A DNA stretch of 64,000 nt from Alistipes sp. (lineage in GTDB: Bacteria; Bacteroidota; Bacteroidia; Bacteroidales; Rikenellaceae). Numbering within the stretch: position 1 is the first letter of the stretch; the number at the start of each line of letters is the position of its first letter. Location: positions 32,590-96,589 of the forward strand of contig JAFZHB010000016.1 of NCBI GenBank assembly GCA_017555105.1, written 5' to 3'. Of the stretch, positions 25,342 through 33,892 are shown one piece after another. Both the position numbers and the translations under genes were made by a program. The notes beneath the pieces are model-generated. The model was given only the letters and a program-made list of their open reading frames with translations, did no database searches and had not been told where the DNA came from.

Positions 25342-26591
25342 AACAGATACCCCAACCGACCATTCCCTCGATCGAGGTGGCCGATGCCGAGTGCATCACG
25401 CTGAGCAACGGCCTGAAACTCTATATTCTCTCCTCTGCCGACTTCGAGATCCTGCGTCTCTCGGTGGTCTTCCGTGCCGGTTCGTCGTCGCAGCAGAGCC
25501 CCTTCACGGCCTCGGCTACGGCCAACCTCTTGGCTGAGGGTTCGAGCCGTATGAGTGCCCGCGAGATCTCCGAGCAGCTCGACTACCACGGCTCGTACTT
25601 CGATGTGAACATCGACCGCGACTACGCCTACATCAGCTTTGCCATGCTCTCGAAGTTTGTGCAGCCGACGCTCGATGTGGCGGCCGAGATTCTGCTGCGT
25701 CCCGCCTTTGCCGAGGAGGAGGTACGCACCTACTGCGCCAAGCGCAAGCAGCGCCTGGCGATCGACCGCACGAAGGTCGATGTGCGGGCACGCGAAGCCT
25801 TTGCTCAAGCGCTCTTTGGAGAAGATCACCCCTACGGCCACTGTTTCGATGAGGCCGCGTATGACTTACTCCAACGCGATGAGCTGATTCGCTTCTTCCG
25901 CAGCCACTATACGGCCGACAACGGCTTTGCCGTCTGCAGCGGACGGGTCGGCGAGGCGGAGCGACAGGCGATCATAGCCCTGCTGGAACAGATCCCCGAG
26001 CAGGGAGAGCCCTACTCGATCCACTTCCCCACCCCCGTACAACAGCACGAGGTGCGCCTCAAGCACGAGGGGGCGGTACAGTCGGCCATCCGCATCGGTC
26101 GTCTGCTCTTCCCGCGCGAGCACCCCGACTTCTTGGGTATGCAGGTCGTCTCTGCTGCGCTGGGCGGCTACTTCGGATCGCGTCTGATGCAGAACCTGCG
26201 CGAACGCAACGGATTCACCTATGGGGTGATGGCTGCCATGGTCAACTTCAAGCAGGCGGGCTACCTCGCCATCGCCACGCAGGTGGGCAGCGAGGTGACC
26301 GAGCAGGCACTGGAGGAGATCTACGCCGAGATCGAACGCCTCCGCACGGAGGGGATCACGGAGGAGGAGCTGCAGCTCGTGAAGAACATCATGACGGGCG
26401 AGATGATGCGCATCCTCGACGGTCCGTTTGGTGTGGCCGATGTGACGATTGAGAACATCCTCTGCGGCAAGAGCAACCAGATCATCACCGAGCAGGTGGA
26501 GCGCATCCGCCGCATCACCCCCGCCGAGGTGCAGGCCTTGGCACAGAAGTACCTCGAGCGCGAGGAGTTGGTGACCGTAGTTGTTGGCTGA
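25338..26591 (+). CDS. M16-family protein without zinc ligands, partner subunit
   Basis: The sequence follows the M16 fold over 417 residues (GLKLYILSSADFEILRLSVVFRAG at the start is the first strand pair). Where HxxEH should stand it has a Ser/Ala/Thr-rich stretch (TASATANLLAEGS) with no His, so it cannot bind zinc as an active member does. The C-terminal half has RNGFTYGVMAAM near residue 290, with the conserved R and Y that bind substrate in M16 heterodimers. The 4-base overlap with the active gene supports a fixed stoichiometry. It probably shapes the substrate chamber. Confidence 0.85.
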   Translation: MKQIPQPTIPSIEVADAECITLSNGLKLYILSSADFEILRLSVVFRAGSSSQQSPFTASATANLLAEGSSRMSAREISEQLDYHGSYFDVNIDRDYAYISFAMLSKFVQPTLDVAAEILLRPAFAEEEVRTYCAKRKQRLAIDRTKVDVRAREAFAQALFGEDHPYGHCFDEAAYDLLQRDELIRFFRSHYTADNGFAVCSGRVGEAERQAIIALLEQIPEQGEPYSIHFPTPVQQHEVRLKHEGAVQSAIRIGRLLFPREHPDFLGMQVVSAALGGYFGSRLMQNLRERNGFTYGVMAAMVNFKQAGYLAIATQVGSEVTEQALEEIYAEIERLRTEGITEEELQLVKNIMTGEMMRILDGPFGVADVTIENILCGKSNQIITEQVERIRRITPAEVQALAQKYLEREELVTVVVG

Positions 26592-26592
26592 T

Positions 26593-26730
26593 GAGCCAAT
26601 GAAAAATGCAAAATGTAGAATGTAGAATGCAAAATTATCTTTTGACACTAAAAAGAAAAGGGTTGTATGGCAAACCATACACCCCTTTTTCATTTTGAAT
26701 TTTGAATTCTACATTTTGAATTGCTAACTC
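26593..26730. repeat. AT-rich dispersed repeats and bidirectional terminator
   Basis: Stretches built from AAATGTAGAAT / AAAATTCAAAAT occur on both sides of a hairpin (stem about 26660-26670 with 26675-26685, loop CAAA) that ends in five T. The hairpin closes the M16 operon and, read the other way, the AsmA-like gene. Similar AT-rich words recur near 47040 and 56815. Confidence 0.6.
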
Positions 26731-26731
26731 T

Positions 26732-29431
26732 TTAGAGCTTAGCTATCTGTTCTTCGGCCTTTGCTACGAGCTTTTCGGCCTGTTTCTTCGCCTCCGAAAC
26801 GAGCTTATCGCCTGCCTTCTCGGCAGCAATCTTGGCCAGCGCACCCTTCTTGGCGGCTGCCTCCACAAGCTTCTCACGCTGCTCCTCGGCTACCTTCACC
26901 AGCTCCTCGCCGGCGGCTACCGCCTCCTGGCGCAACTGCTCGGCACGCTTATCGATCTCGGCCGAGAGGTTCTCGCTGCCCGTCAGCTGACGCACCTGCT
27001 GATCGAGGGCGTTTTTCACCGCCTCCTCAGCCGCTTTCTTCACACCGAGCTGGAAGGTCGGCTTGGTGAAAGTGCCGCCAATATCGACGCCTACACGGCT
27101 CAAAATGCCGCCTGCGCTCCCCTCGGGAAGCGAGAGCGAAGCCTCATAGTCGATCGTCTGATCGAGCCCCGTAGAGCCCGAGAGGGTCAGCCCCATCGAG
27201 CCCATCTTCAGCGTGAAGGGGCGGGTCGTCAGGCGACCATCCTTCACGGCAAACTCCACCTTCAGATCCTTCGCCTCGATCTTGCGCAGCTGCTCCTGCT
27301 TCGTGAGGTCGGCCAGCTGACCAAAGAGTTCGATCTGCTGCAGGTTGATATTCTCCGAGCGGAGCTGACCCGTGGCATTGATGCTCTGCATCACGGGGGT
27401 CATCTGCTCCGTCAGGCGGGTCGAGAGGTCGAGCGAGAGCGAGTAGTCGCCACCCGTCTTGGCAAAGAGGGGCACGAGCTGACGCACCAGTTCGAGCTGC
27501 TCGAAGCTCTGCTTGAACGAAGCACGCTCCAGCGCGAGGTTCATCTTGAGGGCGGGATCGCCCTGCTGCTTCGTGGAGTAGCTGCCCGAGGCCGAAGCCC
27601 GGCCACCAAAGAGCTGCATCGAGAGTTTGTTGAGCGCAACAGCCTCATCGGCCACACGCACCTCACCCGTGAGGTTGCGGATATCGAGTTGCTGGAAGCG
27701 GATCTGCTTGAGGTTGGTCGCGAGCGAGAGCGAGAGGTTCTCGGGCACGGCAACAGCCATCGCTGCACCCTCCGCTGCGGGGCTCTCGGCAGGCGTTTCA
27801 GCCGCTGCAGGGGCTTCCGCCTCCTCCTGGCTGCTTGCCAGGGCGGTCATCAGCTCGTTGAGCTCCAAGAGTTCGGAGTTCACATAGAGTCGTCCCTCGA
27901 GCGTCGAACCCTGCAGGAGGTAGCCCAGGTAGTTCGTCAGCTGGCCGTGCGCCTTCATATCGCTCTGGCCGACGGTCAGACTCAGCTCGCCGAGGGTCAT
28001 CTCCGAGGGGTTGATCGTGGCGGCTGCACGCTGCAGCTGGATGGGGGGCAGGGCTGCCATCGTGAGCCGCATCCCCTCTACGACGAAGGTACCCGACGCC
28101 GAGAGTTTGTTGTAGCGCTGCTTCTCGACATCCGAGAGGCGGCCTGCACCCTGCAGGTCGGCCGTGATCCGACCCTTGAGGTCGATTCCCTCCAGCGGGT
28201 AAACATCTTTGATAGCACCCAGGTCGATCTCACCACGCAGAGCACCCTTGAGTTGCGGATCGCTCATCAGGTTCGTGCCGTAGAACGAGGCCTTGATGGC
28301 GTTGCCGGCCATCTTGAGGCCGAAGTGCGAGAGCTCCACCTCCGTGCGGTCCATCACCCCACCCGGGTTGGCAATGCGTGCGGCGAGGTTGATGTCGGTG
28401 ACCGCCTTCGGCAGGGCTGCATACTGGAAGCGACCCTCCTTGACACCCGCCTTGAGCTCAAAGGCCGGGAGCTGCGATCCGCTGAGCTCACCGCGTGCCC
28501 AGAGCGAGAGCGAGAGCTCGCCACCCGCCGTGAGGTTGCGGAATTCGCGCGTATAGAAGGCAGGAACGAGCGAGAGCAGCTCCTTGAAGGCTACGCGCTC
28601 CGTGCCGGCCAGAATATCCATCGCCACGCCTCCGTTGTCGAGCAGTTCGGCCCAACCATCGAGCGAGAGCGTGATGGCATTCAGGCGCAGCGTGTTCTCC
28701 GAGAAGCGGAAACTCATATGCTCCAGGTCGGCAGCAATCTTCGCCTTGAGCTCCAGCTCGGCATCGCTGAGCAGCTGCACCACACCCGAGCGGAGATTCG
28801 TGCGCTCCATCCCAAGACGCAGGTCGAGCTGGCTCTCGGCAGCCGAGAGGTCACCGCGCAGACGCAGGTCGAGCGGACGGGTCGAGAAGGCCAGGTGGGT
28901 CGAGTCATCCTCGTAGCGAATCACGGCATTCGAGATGCGGAAGTCGCGCACCGCCAGGCGGAACGACGAGGGCGTTTCAACCGTTTCAACCGTTTCAGGC
29001 GTTTCAGGTGTTTCAACCGTTTCAGGCGTTTCGGTCGGGCGCATCACATCCCAATTCACCGCACCATCGGCCAGCTTGTGGGCGTGGAGTTGCGGGGCAG
29101 CAAAGAGCACCTTCTTCACCTCGAAACCACTTTCACCGAGAATAGACAACGGATTTACAACCACCGAGATACGGTCTGCTGCAACAATGGTGTCACCCTC
29201 GAAACGATCGACACCCACGAGGGTCAACCCCTTCAGGTCAAGCGATGCGTTAGGGAAATGACGCAAGAGGCTTATATTCAGTTTATCAAAGTCGAGGCGA
29301 GCCAACAGCACCTTGTTTGCCTCCTGCTTGATGATCTGCTCGATCTTTCCGCGGAAGGCCAGCGGGGCCACCAGGGCGACGGCAACCACCAGCACCACCA
29401 GCGCAGCGATTGCTTTCAAGAAATTTCTCAT
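26732..29431 (-). CDS. AsmA-like outer-membrane biogenesis/lipid-transfer protein
   Basis: A large membrane-anchored periplasmic protein of the AsmA family (part of the bridge-like lipid-transfer group), thought to affect outer-membrane lipid make-up. One N-terminal membrane segment (FLKAIAALVVLVVAVALVAPLAF, residues 3-25) is followed by the typical start PNASLDLKGLTL. Then come about 700 residues of beta-rich sequence with a second AsmA-like block near residues 610-780. The C-terminal 90 residues are a Lys/Glu/Ala coiled coil. An acidic Thr/Pro/Glu run near residue 155 comes from a short TTTCAA(C/G) repeat around 28977-29033. The open frame extends 42 codons upstream, but the ATG at 29431 directly precedes the signal anchor. 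899 residues. Confidence 0.82.
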   Translation of the reverse strand: MRNFLKAIAALVVLVVAVALVAPLAFRGKIEQIIKQEANKVLLARLDFDKLNISLLRHFPNASLDLKGLTLVGVDRFEGDTIVAADRISVVVNPLSILGESGFEVKKVLFAAPQLHAHKLADGAVNWDVMRPTETPETVETPETPETVETVETPSSFRLAVRDFRISNAVIRYEDDSTHLAFSTRPLDLRLRGDLSAAESQLDLRLGMERTNLRSGVVQLLSDAELELKAKIAADLEHMSFRFSENTLRLNAITLSLDGWAELLDNGGVAMDILAGTERVAFKELLSLVPAFYTREFRNLTAGGELSLSLWARGELSGSQLPAFELKAGVKEGRFQYAALPKAVTDINLAARIANPGGVMDRTEVELSHFGLKMAGNAIKASFYGTNLMSDPQLKGALRGEIDLGAIKDVYPLEGIDLKGRITADLQGAGRLSDVEKQRYNKLSASGTFVVEGMRLTMAALPPIQLQRAAATINPSEMTLGELSLTVGQSDMKAHGQLTNYLGYLLQGSTLEGRLYVNSELLELNELMTALASSQEEAEAPAAAETPAESPAAEGAAMAVAVPENLSLSLATNLKQIRFQQLDIRNLTGEVRVADEAVALNKLSMQLFGGRASASGSYSTKQQGDPALKMNLALERASFKQSFEQLELVRQLVPLFAKTGGDYSLSLDLSTRLTEQMTPVMQSINATGQLRSENINLQQIELFGQLADLTKQEQLRKIEAKDLKVEFAVKDGRLTTRPFTLKMGSMGLTLSGSTGLDQTIDYEASLSLPEGSAGGILSRVGVDIGGTFTKPTFQLGVKKAAEEAVKNALDQQVRQLTGSENLSAEIDKRAEQLRQEAVAAGEELVKVAEEQREKLVEAAAKKGALAKIAAEKAGDKLVSEAKKQAEKLVAKAEEQIAKL

Positions 29432-29455
29432 GGTAGAAATGGGTTTATTTCGACG

Positions 29456-29463
29456 CAAAGATA
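29456..29463 (-). promoter_or_regulatory. -7 box of the AsmA-like gene
   Basis: TATCTTTG on the minus strand ends 25 bases before the start codon at 29431. No clear -33 TTTG is seen. Confidence 0.55.
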
Positions 29464-29505
29464 CTATTTTTGCTCGAAGGGCGATCGTTTTCTGCGGAAA
29501 AAGAT

Positions 29506-29513
29506 TATCTTTG
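29506..29513 (+). promoter_or_regulatory. -7 box of the DPM1-like glycosyltransferase gene
   Basis: TATCTTTG ends 7 bases before an ATG at 29520 and 19 bases before the one at 29532, so transcription starts at about 29520 and the second ATG is preferred. Confidence 0.55.
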
Positions 29514-29531
29514 CATAAAATGAAGCGTACT

Positions 29532-30251
29532 ATGCAAAAATTGGTCATCATACCCACCTACAACGAACGCGAGAACATCGCAGCGATGGTTGAGAAGGTG
29601 ATGAGCCTGGAGGGCGATTTCGACCTGCTGGTCATCGACGACGGCTCACCCGACGGCACCGCCGAGGTGGTGCGCAGCTACATTCCCCGCTACGGCGAGC
29701 GGCTGCATCTGTTGGAGCGCAGCGGGAAACTCGGCCTCGGAACGGCCTATCTGATGGGCTTCCGCTGGGGCTTGGAGCAGGGCTATGACCTTCTGGCCGA
29801 GATGGATTGCGACTTCTCGCACAACCCCGACGATCTGACTCGCCTGGTGGCAGCCATCGAGGAGGGGGCAGATGTGGCCATCGGCTCGCGCTATGTCCGG
29901 GGGGTGAATGTGGTCAACTGGCCGATGGGGCGGTTGCTGACCTCCTACTTCGGCTCGAAATATGTGCGCACGATCACGCGTATGCCGATCCACGACACCA
30001 CGGCAGGATTTGTCTGCTACACGCGCAAGGCGTTGGAGCGGATCGATCTCGACGCCATCGGGATGAAGGGCTACGGCTTTCAGATCGAGATGAAGTACAC
30101 GGCCTGGCGTCTGGGGCTGAAGCTCCGCGAGGTCTCGATCATCTTCACCGAGCGTCGCGAGGGAGCCTCCAAGATGTCGGGCGGCATTGTCCGCGAAGCG
30201 CTCTTTGGGGTGATCGGATTGTGCTTCAAGCGAATTAAACCAAAGGCGTAG
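29532..30251 (+). CDS. Polyprenol-phosphate mannosyltransferase (DPM1-like GT2)
   Basis: A GT2 enzyme that transfers mannose (or another hexose) from a nucleotide sugar to a polyprenyl phosphate at the inner face of the membrane. IIPTYNERENI (5-15) is the nucleotide-binding start and LVIDDGSPDGTAEVV near 32-46 the metal-linked DDGS. AEMDCDFSHNP near 89-99 supplies the DxD-type motif, and TAGFVCYTRKAL near 157 is typical of DPM1. The 239 residues have no C-terminal membrane segments, so it is the short, soluble form. The alternative ATG at 29520 adds four residues. BKACE follows after 47 bases, probably as an independent unit. Confidence 0.88.
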   Translation: MQKLVIIPTYNERENIAAMVEKVMSLEGDFDLLVIDDGSPDGTAEVVRSYIPRYGERLHLLERSGKLGLGTAYLMGFRWGLEQGYDLLAEMDCDFSHNPDDLTRLVAAIEEGADVAIGSRYVRGVNVVNWPMGRLLTSYFGSKYVRTITRMPIHDTTAGFVCYTRKALERIDLDAIGMKGYGFQIEMKYTAWRLGLKLREVSIIFTERREGASKMSGGIVREALFGVIGLCFKRIKPKA

Positions 30252-30298
30252 ATCGCACGCGACAAAGAACAGAAAATCAAATTAATAAAACAACCGAT

Positions 30299-31141
30299 AT
30301 GAAACGCAAAATCGTCGTTACCGTAGCCCCCGTATGTCATGTGGGCAAACCCGTACCCGAGGGGTCGCACAACCCGCTGACGCCCGAAGAGATTGCTGCC
30401 GATGTGGCTGCTTGTGCTGCCGAGGGAGCCTCGATGGTTCACCTCCATGTCCGCGACCTGACGGGTGAGCAGACCTTCGATCTGACCCACTTCAGCCGTA
30501 CGCTCGACCTGATTTCGGAGCAGACCGACATCGTGATTCAGGGCTCGACGGGTGGTCTTTCGACCCTCACGCTCGAGGAGCGCAGCGTCTGCCTCAACGA
30601 GCCTCGTGTGGAGGTGGCTTCGCTCAATATGGGTTCGGTGAACTTCGGCGAGAGTGTCTACATCAACACGCTGCCCGAGATCCGCTACTGGGCGGGTCGT
30701 ATGCGCGAGACGAAGGTCGTACCCGAGATGGAGATCTTCGACCTGAGCATGGTGGAGACCTGCACGAAGCTGGCGAACGAGGGGGTGCTCGACCGTCCGA
30801 TGAGCTACAACTTCTGCCTCGGAACGGGCACGGCCAGCAACCTGTCGGACACGCCGCACAACCTCCACTGCATGGTTTCGCTGATGGAGAAGGATGGCCA
30901 CTGGGGCTTGAACAACGACTCGATGAAGGACCTGCACTTCCTGGGCTGCGCCATTGCGATGGGTGCCAGCGTGGTGCGTGTGGGTTTCGAGGATAGCTTC
31001 TACTACGAGGAGGGAAAGAGCGCTCCGACGAACGCCTTCCTGGTGAAGAAGCTCGTAGAGCTGGTGCGTGCGCTGGGTTGCGAGCCCGCAACGCCGGCCG
31101 AGGCGCGTGAGATTTTGGGTATCAACAAACTGCGCGCATAG
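30299..31141 (+). CDS. Beta-keto acid cleavage enzyme (BKACE, DUF849; Kce-like)
   Basis: Members of this family condense a beta-keto acid with acetyl-CoA and split it into acetoacetate and a new acyl-CoA, with Zn2+. The metal His pair is visible in VHLHVRD at 47-53 (His48, His50), and the third ligand Glu is in VRVGFEDS near residue 237. QGSTGG near 81 and NMGSVNFG near 110 are further family marks. At 280 residues it is of standard length. The lysine-fermentation enzyme Kce is the best-known member, but no other gene of that pathway is nearby. The stop is followed at once by the start of a DUF1537 kinase gene, so its beta-keto acid may come from a sugar acid. Confidence 0.88.
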   Translation: MKRKIVVTVAPVCHVGKPVPEGSHNPLTPEEIAADVAACAAEGASMVHLHVRDLTGEQTFDLTHFSRTLDLISEQTDIVIQGSTGGLSTLTLEERSVCLNEPRVEVASLNMGSVNFGESVYINTLPEIRYWAGRMRETKVVPEMEIFDLSMVETCTKLANEGVLDRPMSYNFCLGTGTASNLSDTPHNLHCMVSLMEKDGHWGLNNDSMKDLHFLGCAIAMGASVVRVGFEDSFYYEEGKSAPTNAFLVKKLVELVRALGCEPATPAEAREILGINKLRA

Positions 31142-32545
31142 ATGCTCACCCTCCAAGCACTCCGAGAGCGTTATCCCGCTGCGGAGCATCCCGCCTGGCG
31201 CGAGGAGATTGCCGCCCTGCTGCGTGAGCAGCGCATCCGTCTGGTGGTCATCGACGACGACCCGACGGGTATTCAGACCGTGCACGGCTGTCTGCTGCTG
31301 ACCGAGTTTGGGGAGGCACAGGTCGAGCAGGCCTTGACCGACGAAGCACCCTTCTTCTATATGCTCGTCAACAGCCGCGCCTTGACCGAGGAGGCGGCAC
31401 GCGCCGTGGTACGCGAGGCGATGGAGGCCGTCTTGAAGGCCAATCGTCGCCACCACTACAACCTGGTCTTTGTCAGCCGCAGCGACTCGACCCTGCGTGG
31501 GCACTTCCCCGCAGAGCCCGACACGATGGTGGAGGTGCTGGCCGAGCACGGCATTGTGCCGGAGCTGCCGATGCTCTTCATCCCCTCCTTCTTCGAGGCT
31601 GGACGCCTGACGGCCGAGGGGGTGCACTATATGGTGCAGGGCGAGGAGCTGGTGCCCGTGGCCGAGACGGAGTTTGCACGCGACAATGTATTTGGATACA
31701 AAAATAGCCACCTGGGCGACTACATCGTCGAGAAGGGCGGCGGCACGATCACGCGTGACGAGGTGTGTCACATCACGCTTGACGAGCTTCGCCGACTCTC
31801 GCCCGAGGCGTTGGGGGCGCAGTTGAGGGAGCTGGGCAGAAAGCGTTGCATCTCCTTCGACTCGATCCACTACGACGACCTGCAGCGTCTGGCCCTGGCC
31901 ATTCTGGGGCAGGTAGTACACCCCGAGGGTGGACGCGCCGTGGTGATTCGCAGCTCCTCCTCGCTACCGAAGGCGATGAGCGGCATCGCCGAGCAGGGCT
32001 ACCTCGCAGCACCCGCCACGGGAGCACGCGGTGTGGTGGTTGTGGGTTCGCACGTGAAGAAGAGCACCGAGCAGCTGATGCACCTTCTCGAGTCGGAGCG
32101 TGTACGCGGCGTGGAGATCGATGTGGAGGCGATCCTGAACGACTCGCCCACGCTGATGACCGACATCCTGGGGCTGGCAGCGCAACACTACGCCGAGGGT
32201 TATACCCCCGTGCTCTACACCTCGCGCCGTGAGGTGCGTGTGGACGATGTGGCGCAGCGTCAGGCACTCGGTATGAAGATCTCGCGTTTCCTGGTGGAGG
32301 CGGTACGCGCACTGCCGTTCCGTCCCGACTTCCTCATCTCGAAGGGCGGCATCACCTCGCACGACATCCTGACCCACAGCCTCGAGGTGCGGGTGGCACG
32401 CGTGGCGGGACAGGCCGCAGCAGGCATTCCGACCATTCAGCTCGGCTCGGAGGAGCACTTCGCCAACCTGCGCTATGTGATCTTCCCGGGCAATGTGGGC
32501 GCCGTAGAGACCCTCCGCGAGGTGGTGGAACGAATGAGCCGATAA
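31142..32545 (+). CDS. Four-carbon acid sugar kinase (DUF1537; OtnK/DtnK-like)
   Basis: Known relatives phosphorylate threonate, erythronate or their 2-keto or 3-oxo forms with ATP. The N-terminal domain opens with VVIDDDPTGIQTVHG near 35-49, the DDxTG signature, followed by NSRAL near 77 and SRSDSTLRGHFPAE near 110-123. The C-terminal nucleotide-binding domain has ISKGGITSHDI near 398. The 467 residues are usual. ATG directly abuts the BKACE stop codon, so translation is coupled. Typical partners such as an OtnC aldolase, OtnI isomerase or PdxA-like dehydrogenase are absent, which makes the pathway unclear. Confidence 0.87.
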   Translation: MLTLQALRERYPAAEHPAWREEIAALLREQRIRLVVIDDDPTGIQTVHGCLLLTEFGEAQVEQALTDEAPFFYMLVNSRALTEEAARAVVREAMEAVLKANRRHHYNLVFVSRSDSTLRGHFPAEPDTMVEVLAEHGIVPELPMLFIPSFFEAGRLTAEGVHYMVQGEELVPVAETEFARDNVFGYKNSHLGDYIVEKGGGTITRDEVCHITLDELRRLSPEALGAQLRELGRKRCISFDSIHYDDLQRLALAILGQVVHPEGGRAVVIRSSSSLPKAMSGIAEQGYLAAPATGARGVVVVGSHVKKSTEQLMHLLESERVRGVEIDVEAILNDSPTLMTDILGLAAQHYAEGYTPVLYTSRREVRVDDVAQRQALGMKISRFLVEAVRALPFRPDFLISKGGITSHDILTHSLEVRVARVAGQAAAGIPTIQLGSEEHFANLRYVIFPGNVGAVETLREVVERMSR

Positions 32546-32570
32546 GCCGACAAAACGCCTTTAAAACCCA

Positions 32571-32610
32571 TAAAAAAGCCCGTCAGCGCAATGCCGACGG
32601 GTTTTTTGTG
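32571..32610. terminator. Bidirectional terminator between the kinase and the MFS gene
   Basis: CCCGTC/GACGGG stem with inner pairing, flanked by A6 on the left and T6 on the right. It can end the rightward kinase transcript and the leftward MFS transcript. Confidence 0.8.
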
Positions 32611-32631
32611 GTATAGCGTAATCCAAACGGA

Positions 32632-33885
32632 CTACTCCTCGACGAGCCTCTTCGTGGGGTTGATGCAGCAGAACAGCACGGCCGAGATGACGAGCATCGC
32701 CGTGATGACAAAGAGCGGAGCGTTGTAGTTGCCCGTAGCCTCGATCAGGTAACCGAAGGCCGTGGCGCAGACGAAGCCGCCGATGTTGCCTGCCGTATTC
32801 ATCGCACCCGACACAGCACCCGAGTAACGACCACCGATGTCGCTACAGATGGCCCAGGCCGAGGGGAGCATCAGGTCGATGACACCAAAGGCGAGCGAGA
32901 GGAAGAGGAAGACCTCCGTCTTGCCCGGGATGAAGGCCGCCAGGAACATAAAGATGGCCGAGACGGCCAGTCCGCCCACACCCAGCAGGCGACGACCCAC
33001 CTTGATGCCATACTTCAGCGAGAGCTTCGAGGAGAGGTGTCCGCCCACGATGTTGCCGATCATCGACATCACGAAGGGGATTGCAATGACATAGGTCAGC
33101 TCGCTCTTCGCGAAGCCTCGACCCACCTCCATAAAGCGCGGGAACCACGAGAAGAAGAACCAGCTACCCCACGCGTAGAAGAAGTACATCGCCAGGATGA
33201 GCCAGAATTGGCGGTTCTGCATCATCTTGCGCCAGGGGATAGCCACCTGCTCCTGCTTCTCCATCGGCTCGGGGAGCGACTGCAGCTCCTCCTCGGTGAT
33301 GCCCTTCACATCGGAGGGGCGATTGCGATACCAGAAGTACCACACCGCAGCCCACACCACGCCGAGTGCACCCAGCAGGTAGAAGGCCCAGCGCCACCCC
33401 AGCAGCGTGAGCACCGGCAGCACGATGAACGGAGTGAGCGCACCACCCATACGGCTGGCAGCCCAGATGTAGCCCTGTGCCGTGGAGGTTTCGTGTTGTT
33501 TATACCACTGCACCACGACACCCGTCATACAGGGGTACGATCCCGCCTCACCGATACCGAAGAGGAAGCGGATCGCCAGCAGCGCCGCGAAGCTCCACGC
33601 CAGACCCGTCAGACCCGTGAAGAGCGACCACCAGAGCACGATGAGCGCCAAGACGAGGCGGTAGCCCCGCTTATCGCCCCACACACCCAAGGGCACCTGC
33701 ATCAGTCCGTAGGAGATCGTGAAGACCGACAGCACCCAACCCCACTGCGACTCGGTGAGCCCCAGCTCGGTCATGATGTCCTGCGAGGCCATCGTGATGT
33801 TGATGCGGTCGAGGAAGGTGATCACGCTGATCAGGATGAGCAGCGAGAGCACAAACGGTCGTTTTTTCATCATATTCGGTCGCAT
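32632..33885 (-). CDS. MFS transporter, anion:cation symporter (sugar-acid) type
   Basis: A 12-segment inner-membrane carrier of the ACS branch of the major facilitator superfamily, which takes up organic acids such as hexuronates, glucarate or tartrate with H+. The start LLILISVITFLDRINITMA (15-33), with DR in the first segment, is the ACS hallmark. The MFS loop GVWGDKRGYR follows near 68. RFLFGIGEAGSYPCMTGVV near 110 is the conserved segment 4, and a hydrophilic centre lies near 190-220. The 417 residues are typical. The racemase homologue upstream ends 8 bases before it, on the same strand. Together with the BKACE and kinase genes on the other strand it suggests uptake and breakdown of a small sugar acid. 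Confidence 0.87.
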   Translation of the reverse strand: MRPNMMKKRPFVLSLLILISVITFLDRINITMASQDIMTELGLTESQWGWVLSVFTISYGLMQVPLGVWGDKRGYRLVLALIVLWWSLFTGLTGLAWSFAALLAIRFLFGIGEAGSYPCMTGVVVQWYKQHETSTAQGYIWAASRMGGALTPFIVLPVLTLLGWRWAFYLLGALGVVWAAVWYFWYRNRPSDVKGITEEELQSLPEPMEKQEQVAIPWRKMMQNRQFWLILAMYFFYAWGSWFFFSWFPRFMEVGRGFAKSELTYVIAIPFVMSMIGNIVGGHLSSKLSLKYGIKVGRRLLGVGGLAVSAIFMFLAAFIPGKTEVFLFLSLAFGVIDLMLPSAWAICSDIGGRYSGAVSGAMNTAGNIGGFVCATAFGYLIEATGNYNAPLFVITAMLVISAVLFCCINPTKRLVEE

Positions 33886-33892
33886 CGTATCG

